A stretch of 64,000 nt of DNA from Alkalimonas cellulosilytica. GTDB lineage: Bacteria > Pseudomonadota > Gammaproteobacteria > Enterobacterales > Alteromonadaceae. The notes beneath the pieces are model-generated. The model was not told the DNA's origin, searched no databases, and was given only the letters and a program-made list of their open reading frames with translations. The stretch covers positions 62,001 through 126,000 of the forward strand of contig NZ_JAUHLI010000009.1 in assembly GCF_036325985.1 (NCBI RefSeq), in the 5' to 3' direction. Of the stretch, positions 53,791-62,084 are shown piece after piece. Each line of letters opens with the position of its first letter. Position 1 is the stretch's first letter. A program made the translations under genes and the position numbers.

Positions 53791-55377
53791 TTAGTGGCGG
53801 AAGTGACGCACGCCGGTAAACACCATGGCCATGCCGTGCTCATCGGCAGCGGCGATCACTTCGGCATCGCGCATCGAGCCGCCTGGCTGGATCACCGCAG
53901 TAATGCCGGCAGCAGCGGCCGCATCGATGCCATCACGGAACGGGAAGAAAGCATCGGAAGCCATCACTGAGCCTTTCACTTCCAGCTGTTCATCAGCCGC
54001 TTTGATGCCGGCAATTTTGGCGCTGTACACCCGGCTCATCTGGCCGGCACCAACACCGATGGTCATGCTGTCTTTCACATACACAATGGCGTTGGATTTG
54101 ACGTACTTGGCTACTTTCCAGCAGAACAACAAATCGCTCAGCTCCTGCTCAGTGGGCTGGCGCTTGGTCACTACTTTCAGATCGCTGGCGCTGATGCTGG
54201 CCTGATCACGGTCTTGCAGCAAAATACCACCATTGACCTGCTTGATATCAACAGCCGGGGCTGGGGTGCTAAAGGCGCCACACACCAGCAAACGGACATT
54301 TGGCTTGCTGCCAATCACCGCAACAGCCGCTTCGGTTGCTGCCGGAGCGATAATCACCTCGACAAACTGGCGATCAATGATGGCCTTGGCGGTGGTCTCA
54401 TCCAGTTCGCGGTTAAAAGCGATGATGCCACCAAAAGCGGAGGTTGGATCAGTCTGGTAAGCACGCTCATAAGCAACCAGAATGTTGTCGCCAATGGCCA
54501 CACCGCAAGGGTTGGCGTGTTTTACGATGACACAGGCCGGCTCACTAAACTCTTTCACACACTCCAGCGCCGCATCGGTATCGGCGATGTTGTTGTACGA
54601 CAACGCCTTGCCTTGCAGCTGGGTGGCGGTGGATACCGATGCTTCCTGGGCTGCCGGGTCTACATAGAAAGCCGCTTGCTGGTGGCTGTTCTCGCCGTAA
54701 CGCAAATCCTGCTTTTTCACGAACTGGCTGTTGAAGGTGCGCGGGAAACGGCTGGCCGGCTCGGCCGGGGTGTCATAGGCTGGCAGCATGGCACCAAAGT
54801 AATTGGCAATCATGCCGTCGTACTGAGCGGTGTGTTCAAACGCAGCAATGGCCAGGCTAAAGCGAGTGGCATGGGTGGTGCCGCCCTGATGCGAACGCAT
54901 TTCTGCCAACACGGTCTCGTAATCACCGGCATTGACGATAATGGTCACATCTTTGTGGTTTTTCGCCGCTGCGCGCACCATGGTTGGGCCACCGATGTCG
55001 ATGTTCTCGATGGCGTCTTCTAAGCTGCAATCTTTGTTGGCGACGGTTTTCGCAAAAGGATACAAGTTCACAGCAACCAGATCGATGGCACCGATGCCAT
55101 GCTCGGCCATGACTTCTTCGTCCTGACCACGGCGAGCCAGAATGCCACCATGCACTTTCGGGTGCAGGGTTTTGACGCGGCCAGCCATGATTTCCGGGTG
55201 ACCAGTGTAGTTGGATACTTCCTGTACTGGGATACCATGCTCAGCCAGCAGTTTGGCGGTGCCACCAGTGGAGAGGATTTCCACCTGCATTTGATGCAAA
55301 GCGCTGGCAAATTCAACAATACCGGTTTTGTCCGACACACTCAGCAGTGCACGACGAATGGGGCGATAGGTAGTCAT
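53791..55377 (-). CDS. purH: Bifunctional AICAR transformylase/IMP cyclohydrolase
   Basis: This 528-residue enzyme has the N-terminal IMP cyclohydrolase domain (RALLSVSDKTGIVEFASAL, GRVKTLHPKVHGGILARRG). The C-terminal AICAR transformylase domain is also clear (DLRYGENSHQQAAFYV, VKHANPCGVAIG, KSNAIVYVKDSMTIGVGAGQ). It catalyses the last two steps of purine synthesis to IMP in the cytosol. Length matches E. coli PurH (529). purD does not follow, unlike the E. coli purHD operon, and I see no PurR-like site upstream. fis lies just upstream, separated by a terminator. Confidence 0.97.
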   Translation of the reverse strand: MTTYRPIRRALLSVSDKTGIVEFASALHQMQVEILSTGGTAKLLAEHGIPVQEVSNYTGHPEIMAGRVKTLHPKVHGGILARRGQDEEVMAEHGIGAIDLVAVNLYPFAKTVANKDCSLEDAIENIDIGGPTMVRAAAKNHKDVTIIVNAGDYETVLAEMRSHQGGTTHATRFSLAIAAFEHTAQYDGMIANYFGAMLPAYDTPAEPASRFPRTFNSQFVKKQDLRYGENSHQQAAFYVDPAAQEASVSTATQLQGKALSYNNIADTDAALECVKEFSEPACVIVKHANPCGVAIGDNILVAYERAYQTDPTSAFGGIIAFNRELDETTAKAIIDRQFVEVIIAPAATEAAVAVIGSKPNVRLLVCGAFSTPAPAVDIKQVNGGILLQDRDQASISASDLKVVTKRQPTEQELSDLLFCWKVAKYVKSNAIVYVKDSMTIGVGAGQMSRVYSAKIAGIKAADEQLEVKGSVMASDAFFPFRDGIDAAAAAGITAVIQPGGSMRDAEVIAAADEHGMAMVFTGVRHFRH

Positions 55378-55413
55378 GTTTGTTTCTCTGTTGCTTAAAC
55401 GGGGTGATTAAAA

Positions 55414-55440
55414 ATGAAAAAAGCACCTTGCGGTGCTTTT
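55414..55440 (-). terminator. Intrinsic terminator of dusB-fis
   Basis: On the minus strand AAAAGCACC, GCAA, GGTGCTTTT is followed by TTCATTTTT. It lies 30 bp past the fis stop. Confidence 0.88.
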
Positions 55441-55442
55441 AA

Positions 55443-55462
55443 GCAGGGGCCGGGGCCCCTGC
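55443..55462. repeat. GC-rich hairpin between fis stop and its terminator
   Basis: GCAGGGGCC (55443-55451) and GGCCCCTGC (55454-55462) form a 9-bp stem with a 2-base centre. It has no T tract of its own and probably stabilises the fis mRNA 3' end. Confidence 0.6.
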
Positions 55463-55469
55463 GTCAGTC

Positions 55470-55760
55470 TCAGCTCATGCCGTACTGTTTTAACTTTTTC
55501 CGCAGTGTACCGCGGTTAATACCCATCAGGTTGGCAGCACGGGTCTGGTTGCCACGGGTATATTTCATCACTTCCTCCAGCAAAGGACGCTCCAGCTCAG
55601 ACAATACCAGCTCGTACAGGTCGTTGACGTCCTGACCATTCAGCTGTTGCAGGTAGTTAGCAACGGCTTTTTGCGCAGCGGTTCTCAGCGCTTGTGGTTT
55701 TTCCTGAGACTGCACATGGGCATTGGTGATAAAAGGCGAAGAAACAGTTTCATTAAACAT
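55470..55760 (-). CDS. fis: DNA-binding protein Fis
   Basis: This 96-residue nucleoid protein has the Fis C-terminal helix-turn-helix PLLEEVMKYTRGNQTRAANL followed by MGINRGTLRKKLKQYGMS, nearly invariant in gammaproteobacteria. It bends DNA and adjusts rRNA, tRNA and supercoiling genes with growth rate. It follows dusB with a 15-bp gap, the conserved dusB-fis operon. Confidence 0.98.
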   Translation of the reverse strand: MFNETVSSPFITNAHVQSQEKPQALRTAAQKAVANYLQQLNGQDVNDLYELVLSELERPLLEEVMKYTRGNQTRAANLMGINRGTLRKKLKQYGMS

Positions 55761-55775
55761 TGCGATTCTCTTTAC

Positions 55776-56747
55776 TTAAGTTGCTGCTAGTTGATGAAAA
55801 TACATAGTTAACGCTGCCAACTGCTGCTCGGGCAGTTCGATGGCGTTGAATTCTCGGCGAAATGCACCGGCAGCATCATGTTCGGCCAGATACCAGCCAA
55901 CATGTTTGCGCGCGATGCGTGGCCCCAAGTGCGGGCCATAGAGCTGGTGCAGTCCCTGCACATGCTCTTGCAAAATGGACTCGACCTCCGAAAGCTCAGG
56001 GGGCGCTAATTCTTGCCCTGTGGCCAGGAAGTGAACCACTTCCCGGAAGATCCAAGGGCGACCCTGAGCCGCTCGACCAATCATAATGGCGTCTGCGCCG
56101 GTGGTATCAAGCACCATTTTGGCTTTTTGCGGTGAGGTTACATCACCATTGGCAATCACCGGTAAGGTGATTGCCTGTTTGATGGCGCGAATTGTATCGT
56201 ATTCTGCGTCCCCTTTGTACATACAAGCGCGGGTACGGCCATGAACCGCCAGCGCCTGGATGCCATTGGCTTCGGCAATACGGGCAATTTCCACCCCATT
56301 CTTGTGATCCGGGTGCCAGCCAGTGCGGATTTTCAGCGTGACTGGCACCGACACGGCTTGGACCACGGCCTGGATGATCTGTTCCACCAATTGCGGGAAT
56401 TGCAGCAGCGCAGAACCAGCCAGTTTTTTATTCACTTTCTTGGCTGGGCAGCCCATATTGATATCAATGATATCGGCGCCCAGCTCCACATTGTACTGCG
56501 CGGCTTCGGCCATTTGTGCCGGATCGGCACCGGCAATCTGCACCGAACGGATGCCACTTTCAGCCTGATGCGTCATGCGCTTTTGCGATTTCTCGCTTTG
56601 CCACACCAGCGGATTACTGGAGAGCATTTCCGATACGGCCAGGCCGGCACCAAAACGGCGGCACAGTTGACGAAAGGCGACGTCCGTTACCCCCGCCATC
56701 GGAGCACAAATCACATTGTTCGGCAGTTGATAGGGACCGATTCGCAC
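55776..56747 (-). CDS. dusB: tRNA-dihydrouridine synthase B
   Basis: This 323-residue FMN enzyme starts with GTG at 56747, giving MRIGPYQLPNNVICAPMAGV, which matches the family N-terminus exactly. The catalytic Cys lies in DIINMGCPAKKVNKKLAGSA, and FMN-binding residues lie in VIANGDVTSPQKAK and AIMIGRAAQGRPWIF. It reduces U17 of tRNA to dihydrouridine. Its ribosome site is weak. It is co-transcribed with fis. Confidence 0.96.
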   Translation of the reverse strand: MRIGPYQLPNNVICAPMAGVTDVAFRQLCRRFGAGLAVSEMLSSNPLVWQSEKSQKRMTHQAESGIRSVQIAGADPAQMAEAAQYNVELGADIIDINMGCPAKKVNKKLAGSALLQFPQLVEQIIQAVVQAVSVPVTLKIRTGWHPDHKNGVEIARIAEANGIQALAVHGRTRACMYKGDAEYDTIRAIKQAITLPVIANGDVTSPQKAKMVLDTTGADAIMIGRAAQGRPWIFREVVHFLATGQELAPPELSEVESILQEHVQGLHQLYGPHLGPRIARKHVGWYLAEHDAAGAFRREFNAIELPEQQLAALTMYFHQLAAT

Positions 56748-56922
56748 TTTTTCGTCCAGCTCGCACAGCTCTTACCCTCAGGGGGCGCAAGTTTACGGAT
56801 TTTTGCCCGCCTTGCAAAGGCTAATATTTAAACAATTCTGAAATTTATTAAGCCCTGAAGCCTTGACAAAAGCTAACTGCTTGAATTTTAGCCTGCATCG
56901 GGACTGGCCTGACCGGGTGATA

Positions 56923-56950
56923 AAAAAGGCGCTACCCAAAGGCAGCGCCA
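56923..56950 (-). terminator. Intrinsic terminator of the zinc-related lipoprotein gene
   Basis: On the minus strand GGCGCTGCC, TTTG, GGTAGCGCC (one G-U pair) is followed by six T. It is 52 bp past the lipoprotein stop. Confidence 0.88.
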
Positions 56951-57002
56951 ATATCCAACACTCAGGAACAGAGGTGCAGGAAACAGGGAGGGTTAGTACC
57001 CT

Positions 57003-58352
57003 TTAGTGATCATGATGATCGTCGGCTGGTTCAGCCACACCCAGCCAGGTGATCAGTGCCGGCTCGAAATCCAGCGCAATGCGCTCAACCGTCAGGCTGT
57101 GCAGGTCGACCACCACCAGCTGTTTGGCAACCGGATCAGTCAGGTAGATGGTTTCATTTTGTTGATTCACCGCAATGCGTGGCCTGTTGTTGTTGTCGAT
57201 GCTCTCAATCAGCGCCAGGCTGTCTTTCAGGGCAAAGTCTGCATCCCAGTCAAACACATGCAGAGTACCGCTGCTGTCTAATACCGCATAATGCTCACCA
57301 TGTGCATCTACTGCTGAAGCAATGCGCGTGACTTCGCTATCACCACGCCAGTCCAGCTCACGCATGGTGCTGTGCACAGCGTCAATGATCCAGATGGCCT
57401 GGCCAGCATAGCCGATGACTTCATGCTGGTGCTTATGGCCGCTGAAGCTGCCAATACGACCAGTTAAACCATCGGCATTGGCAATTTTGCTGGCTAAAAA
57501 TTGAGTACCGCGTTGCTCTACCAAGAGTACACCGTCGGCGCAGCCAAATAGGGTGTAATCTTCAATCGAGTAACTGCCATGCAGGCTGGCGCAAGGCTCG
57601 TTAAAACGAATTTCAAAATCGTAGTGATCATCGTGGCGATGGTACAGCTCAACCTGGCTTGGTAGTGTCGTGGCTGTGCCCGCTGCCCGATAGGTAGTCA
57701 GCAGATAGTCACCCCGCACTTCGGCCGTGCCATGCTGGTTGATATCCAGCGTCAGGCTGGCACCAATGCGGCCATGGGCCAAGTCATCATCACTGAATAC
57801 GAATACTGCAGCGTTTTGCTGAGGATCGGCGTAGCCATCATAAAACAGCGCAGCCAGGCCTTCATGCGCTTCGTAGTGGGTGGGCGCCGGCCCTGTCAGT
57901 TCAAAGCTCAGCATAGCTGGCGCCTGTACGTAGTCGTGCATATGATCGCCATGATCTTCCTGCCACTGGCCGCCATCGAGAATTTGCGTACTATTTTCGC
58001 TGCGTTGATTCAACAGTGCAAAGCGAAACCCCGGGCTGGCATAGAGTTGGGATACTTCATGCTCGGTTTCCAACTCAGCGATGATTTCGTTTTCATGCAA
58101 ATCAAACACATAGACATGGTGATGATCGTGGTCATGGCTATGATCACCGTCATGGTGTGGCGCTGCGGTGATAACCAGACGGCCGCCTTCCGTGCTGTGG
58201 TGGCCGTGGTCATGATCGTGATCATGGCCATGATCATGAGGATCATCAGCCACGGTATCTTGGTAGGTGTGGCTGTCATTACAGCCCGTTAACAATAAAC
58301 CACTGGCCAGGGCCAAGGTGGCAGCCAAAGGAAAAGAAGTTGAATTGCGCAC
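57003..58352 (-). CDS. Histidine-rich, zinc-linked lipoprotein with beta-propeller-like body
   Basis: This 449-residue product starts with GTG (GGAG 8 nt upstream) and has a lipobox (LLTGC). A run of His/Asp residues follows (DPHDHGHDHDHDHGHH, about 38-53), then a second cluster at about 65-80. The remaining 370 residues carry repeated WD-like strands (VFVFSDDDLAHGR, LFGCADGVLLVEQRG, AVLDSSGTLHVFDWD), as in periplasmic zinc chaperones of the AztD type. A Zur-like box lies 29 bp upstream. It probably binds zinc and delivers it to an importer or enzymes under zinc shortage. No zinc ABC genes are adjacent in this window. Confidence 0.78.
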   Translation of the reverse strand: MRNSTSFPLAATLALASGLLLTGCNDSHTYQDTVADDPHDHGHDHDHDHGHHSTEGGRLVITAAPHHDGDHSHDHDHHHVYVFDLHENEIIAELETEHEVSQLYASPGFRFALLNQRSENSTQILDGGQWQEDHGDHMHDYVQAPAMLSFELTGPAPTHYEAHEGLAALFYDGYADPQQNAAVFVFSDDDLAHGRIGASLTLDINQHGTAEVRGDYLLTTYRAAGTATTLPSQVELYHRHDDHYDFEIRFNEPCASLHGSYSIEDYTLFGCADGVLLVEQRGTQFLASKIANADGLTGRIGSFSGHKHQHEVIGYAGQAIWIIDAVHSTMRELDWRGDSEVTRIASAVDAHGEHYAVLDSSGTLHVFDWDADFALKDSLALIESIDNNNRPRIAVNQQNETIYLTDPVAKQLVVVDLHSLTVERIALDFEPALITWLGVAEPADDHHDH

Positions 58353-58380
58353 AGCAAATCTCCGGTGTTGTGTTGTGATT

Positions 58381-58395
58381 TGTTATAACATAACA
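58381..58395. promoter_or_regulatory. Predicted Zur box
   Basis: TGTTATAACATAACA differs at one position from the gammaproteobacterial Zur core TGTTATANTATAACA. It lies 29 bp before the GTG start of the His-rich lipoprotein, over the likely promoter. This supports derepression under zinc limitation. Confidence 0.7.
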
Positions 58396-58541
58396 TTAAA
58401 CCGGCGAGTCTGACTAGCCTGTTGGGCTCGAATTTTAAGCTGTTGAGCGGTGATCGGAGTTGTATTCCGAGCCAGGGAAAACGGTGTTTCTCCTGGCAAC
58501 TGGGCGAAACGGCATGGATGCCGTTGCAGGATGGAAGCGAA

Positions 58542-59423
58542 TCAGTTCAGTTTACGGGCGCTTAGTCGCACCCATTCGTCTTGCTCGACCACAGCATCGA
58601 ACTCAAAACGGTCACGATAGGCCGCTATCACCTGCTCGGCCTGTTGAGGTAAAATGCCGGACATCACCAGGCTACCACCCGGACGGACATAAGCTGCAAT
58701 CACTTGATTCAGCTCGGCCAAAGGGCCGGCCAGAATATTGGCCACCACCACATCGGCACTCAGGTTGGGCTGGTCTTTCGGTAAATACAGCTCCAGTTTA
58801 TCGGCTACTTCATTGCGTTCGGCATTGGCTAGACTTGCCTGAATCGCCTGCGGATCGATATCGATGCCGACAACGCGCTTAGCGCCAAGCTTTAGCGCCG
58901 CTATGGCCAAAATGCCGGAGCCGCAGCCAAAATCCACCACGGTTTGCTCGGGCTCGATATGTGCGTCCAACCATTGCATGCACAGTGCTGTAGTGGGATG
59001 GGTGCCGGTGCCAAAGGCAATACCCGGGTCCAGCAGCACATTGATGGCTGTTGGATCAGGAATGTCGCGCCAGCTTGGGCAAACCCAAAGCCGCTCGCCA
59101 AACTGAATGGGGTGGAAGTTATCCATCCATTCGCGTTCCCAGTCTTTGTCTTCCAGTTGCTCCAGCTTGTAGTTTAAACCCTGTTTAAACAAAGCAGTTT
59201 GCTGCAGTTTATCCAGCACGGTCTGCATCGGATGATCGGCCTCAAACAAGCCCATCACTGTGGTGTCATGCCAATACAGCACCTCGCCGGGGAGGGGCTC
59301 ATAAATGGGCGTATCTTTGCTATCAATAAAAGTCACGGCCTGGGCTCCCCAGCCAATCAGCATATCACTGACTTGTTCGGCATGGTGTTCGGTGGTTTGA
59401 ATTCGCAGTTGGATCCAGGGCAT
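58542..59423 (-). CDS. prmA: Ribosomal protein L11 methyltransferase
   Basis: This 293-residue SAM-dependent methyltransferase has the same length as E. coli PrmA and the same N-terminus (MPWIQLRIQTTEHHAEQVSD). SAM-binding motifs are VVDFGCGSGILAIAALKLGA and VVGIDIDPQAI, and the catalytic region is VVANILAGPLAEL. It trimethylates ribosomal protein L11. The frame begins four codons earlier at 59435, but homology favours 59423. It is downstream of accC and separated from it by a terminator. Confidence 0.96.
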   Translation of the reverse strand: MPWIQLRIQTTEHHAEQVSDMLIGWGAQAVTFIDSKDTPIYEPLPGEVLYWHDTTVMGLFEADHPMQTVLDKLQQTALFKQGLNYKLEQLEDKDWEREWMDNFHPIQFGERLWVCPSWRDIPDPTAINVLLDPGIAFGTGTHPTTALCMQWLDAHIEPEQTVVDFGCGSGILAIAALKLGAKRVVGIDIDPQAIQASLANAERNEVADKLELYLPKDQPNLSADVVVANILAGPLAELNQVIAAYVRPGGSLVMSGILPQQAEQVIAAYRDRFEFDAVVEQDEWVRLSARKLN

Positions 59424-59504
59424 GGCGGTTCTCATGGTTCAGCTGTAAAAGCAGTATTCTATCATCTGCTTGCAGCAAAACCGAAAAAAAGCAACGTGAC
59501 AAAG

Positions 59505-59531
59505 CAAAACAGGCCCCGCAGAGCCTGTTTT
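59505..59531 (-). terminator. Intrinsic terminator of accBC
   Basis: On the minus strand AAAACAGGC, an 8-nt loop, GCCTGTTTT form a 9-bp stem ending in T residues. It is 20 bp past the accC stop. Confidence 0.8.
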
Positions 59532-59550
59532 GAAAAGGAGAACTCCCGGC

Positions 59551-60891
59551 TTATAAACCGAGCTTCTTTTCCAGATAATGAATATTGGTGCCGCCAGCGC
59601 AGAAACCAGCATCATTCATAATGTCTTTGTGCAGCGGGATATTGGTTTTGATCCCACCCACCAGCAGCTCAGACAGCGCATTGCGCATTTTAGCTATTGC
59701 CACTTCGCGGGTGTCGCCGTAGGTGATCAACTTGCCAACCATCGAATCGTAGTTCGGTGGCACGGTGTAATCAGCATAAATGTGCGAGTCCCAGCGAACC
59801 CCGAGGCCACCCGGTGGATGGAAGCGGGTGATGGTACCCGGCGACGGAATAAAGGTGGCTGGATCTTCGGCATTGATCCGGCATTCAATGGCATGACCAC
59901 GAATCACAATGTCTTCTTGCTTGATACTCAGCGGCAAGCCAGAAGCAATGCGCAGCTGCTCTTTAATCAGATCGACACCGGTGATCATTTCCGTAACCGG
60001 GTGCTCCACCTGAATACGGGTGTTCATTTCAATAAAGAAGAACTCGCCGTTTTCAAACAGGAACTCGAAGGTACCGGCACCACGGTAGTTCATCACCTTA
60101 CAGGCTTCGACACAGCGGCCACCAATGAAATCACGCAGCTTCTGGTCAATGCCCGGAGCTGGCGCTTCTTCCACCACTTTTTGGTGACGGCGCTGCATCG
60201 AGCAGTCACGCTCCCCCAGGTGAATGGCATGGCCCTGGCCATCGGCCAGTACCTGAATTTCGACATGGCGCGGGTTTTCCAGGAATTTCTCCATGTAGAC
60301 CATGTCGTTGCCAAAGGCGGCTTTGGCTTCGGCTTTGGTCATTTCAATCGAGCTGACCAGTTCGGCTTCAGAGCGCACCACCCGCATGCCGCGACCACCG
60401 CCGCCGCCAGCAGCTTTGACAATGATCGGGTAACCGATGCGATTGGCAATGGCTTTGTTTGTGGCGGCATCGTCACCGACGGCACCATCAGAACCCGGCA
60501 CACAAGGTACACCAGCTTTTTTCATCGCTTCAATGGCAGATACTTTATCGCCCATCAGACGAATGGAGTCGGGACGCGGGCCAATAAAGACCAGGCCACT
60601 TTCTTCCACTTGCTGGGCAAATTCAGCATTTTCTGCCAAAAAGCCGTAGCCCGGGTGAATGGCCTGGGCATTGGTGACTTCCGCGGCTGCAATCAGGGCA
60701 GGGACATTCAGGTAGCTTTTTGGCGAAGGCGCCGGACCGATGCAAATGGTTTCATCGGCCAGCAGCACATGCTTCAGATTACGATCGACCGTGGAGTGTA
60801 CGGCGACCGTCTTGATCCCGAGCTCTTTGCAGGCGCGCAGAATACGCAGTGCAATTTCGCCCCGGTTGGCAATCAAGACTTTTTCTAACAT
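59551..60891 (-). CDS. accC: Acetyl-CoA carboxylase, biotin carboxylase subunit
   Basis: This 446-residue ATP-grasp enzyme has the N-terminal IANRGEIALRILRACKELGI, glycine-rich ATP loop KAAGGGGGRGMRVV, EKFLENPRHVEIQVLADGQG, and the EMNTRIQVEHPVTE catalytic stretch. It carboxylates biotin on AccB, the first half-reaction of malonyl-CoA formation. It follows accB by 18 bp. The large open frame on the opposite strand of this gene is a codon-bias shadow. Confidence 0.98.
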   Translation of the reverse strand: MLEKVLIANRGEIALRILRACKELGIKTVAVHSTVDRNLKHVLLADETICIGPAPSPKSYLNVPALIAAAEVTNAQAIHPGYGFLAENAEFAQQVEESGLVFIGPRPDSIRLMGDKVSAIEAMKKAGVPCVPGSDGAVGDDAATNKAIANRIGYPIIVKAAGGGGGRGMRVVRSEAELVSSIEMTKAEAKAAFGNDMVYMEKFLENPRHVEIQVLADGQGHAIHLGERDCSMQRRHQKVVEEAPAPGIDQKLRDFIGGRCVEACKVMNYRGAGTFEFLFENGEFFFIEMNTRIQVEHPVTEMITGVDLIKEQLRIASGLPLSIKQEDIVIRGHAIECRINAEDPATFIPSPGTITRFHPPGGLGVRWDSHIYADYTVPPNYDSMVGKLITYGDTREVAIAKMRNALSELLVGGIKTNIPLHKDIMNDAGFCAGGTNIHYLEKKLGL

Positions 60892-60909
60892 AGGATTGGC
60901 CTTTTTCGC

Positions 60910-61365
60910 TTATTCGATGATAACCAGTGGTTGGTCAAACTCTACCGGCTCGCCGTCCTGAACCAGGATTTCTTTTACCACACCAGCCTTGTCGGACTGG
61001 ATCTGGTTCATCATTTTCATGGCTTCAACGATGCACAGAGTATCGCCGACTTTCACGCTTTGGCCGACCTCGATAAATGGCTTGGAGGTTGGCGAAGGCG
61101 AGCGGTAGAAAGAGCCTACCATGGGTGAGCGTACCCGGTGGCCTGAGGTTTCCGCCGGTGCACTGGCAACGGCTGGTGCTGCCGCTGGTGCTGCTGCCGG
61201 GGCAGGTGCAGCCATAGGGGCTGGTGCCGCCGCATAGTGGATTTGCTGTGGTGCTGTGCTTTGACGGCTGATGCGAACCGATTCTTCGCCTTCGGTGATT
61301 TCCAGTTCAGAGATACCGGACTCTTCAACCAGCTCGATCAGTTTCTTAATTTTTCTAATGTCCAT
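60910..61365 (-). CDS. accB: Biotin carboxyl carrier protein of acetyl-CoA carboxylase
   Basis: This 151-residue protein has an N-terminal helical part, an Ala/Pro-rich flexible linker (about residues 45-70) and a C-terminal biotinyl domain with the lysine in CIVEAMKMMNQIQSDKAGVV. BirA attaches biotin to that lysine; AccC carboxylates it. It lies 19 bp after aroQ and 18 bp before accC, so the three genes are probably one transcript. Confidence 0.97.
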   Translation of the reverse strand: MDIRKIKKLIELVEESGISELEITEGEESVRISRQSTAPQQIHYAAAPAPMAAPAPAAAPAAAPAVASAPAETSGHRVRSPMVGSFYRSPSPTSKPFIEVGQSVKVGDTLCIVEAMKMMNQIQSDKAGVVKEILVQDGEPVEFDQPLVIIE

Positions 61366-61384
61366 AAAGATTTAACCTGTCATT

Positions 61385-61843
61385 CTAGGTGGATGGATTG
61401 GATTGCGTAAAAGACACTGCCGCCTCAATGGCAAAGCGATAGCCTTGTGGCCCCAGGCCACAAATCACACCTTTGGCAATGTCCGAAAGATACGAGTGCT
61501 GCCGGAATGGTTCGCGGGCATGCACGTTGCTCAAATGGACTTCAATGCAAGGAATGGCCACAGCCAGCAGGGCATCACGTAAAGCCACACTGGTGTGAGT
61601 AAAAGCACCGGGGTTGATGACAATAAAGTCAATCTGGCCCAGGCTCTGGTGAATGCGGTCGAGCAGTTCATGCTCGGCGTTGCTCTGAAAGTGGCTAAGC
61701 TCCACATTCAGGCTTGTGGCATAATCCTGCAGCTGTTGCACCAGTTCAGCCAGGCTTTGCGAACCATAGACTGAAGGCTCGCGCACACCCAGCATGTTTA
61801 GATTGGGGCCATTTAACAACAGAATCCGCGTTTTATTCACCAT
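61385..61843 (-). CDS. aroQ: Type II 3-dehydroquinate dehydratase
   Basis: This 152-residue enzyme (from the ATG at 61843) has the type II signature LLLNGPNLNMLGVREPSVYG, with the active-site Tyr on the flexible loop. VINPGAFTHTSVALRDAL and IEVHLSNVHAREPFRQHSYL carry the catalytic His. It dehydrates 3-dehydroquinate in the shikimate pathway. A GTG three codons upstream (61852) is an alternative start, and ribosome spacing does not decide. It heads aroQ-accB-accC, a common gammaproteobacterial order. Confidence 0.95.
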   Translation of the reverse strand: MVNKTRILLLNGPNLNMLGVREPSVYGSQSLAELVQQLQDYATSLNVELSHFQSNAEHELLDRIHQSLGQIDFIVINPGAFTHTSVALRDALLAVAIPCIEVHLSNVHAREPFRQHSYLSDIAKGVICGLGPQGYRFAIEAAVSFTQSNPST

Positions 61844-62084
61844 AAGCTGCACATTTCCTGCACGTTCACGTTATTTCTCTGCATTATGCCTGAAGCGGCC
61901 AGAATAAACAGCTGCCTCGGGCTAGATGCGTAAATAACGCGCGCTTGGTTTCGATTTAACGGCTTATTATAGTGAAATCGTGACAAATGGCAGCAAAATA
62001 CTGGTCTAATCAGCAGGAAAAGACCAGTTTGTTGCGATGAAGCTGCCCTCTATGCCAGCATGGCAGCGCGATCCGACCTGGCCG

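Noticed and set aside
56863..56891. TTGACA on the plus strand near 56863
   Set aside because: No acceptable -10 hexamer 16-18 bp downstream, and it would read into the 3' side of the His-rich lipoprotein gene.
59578..60888. 436-codon open frame opposite accC
   Set aside because: accC is unmistakable on the minus strand; the plus-strand frame is His/Gly/Phe-rich nonsense produced by codon bias and has no family features.
62042..62067. GCTGCC/GGCAGC inverted repeat after dsbD
   Set aside because: Only 6 bp of stem with a long loop and no T tract, so not called a terminator.
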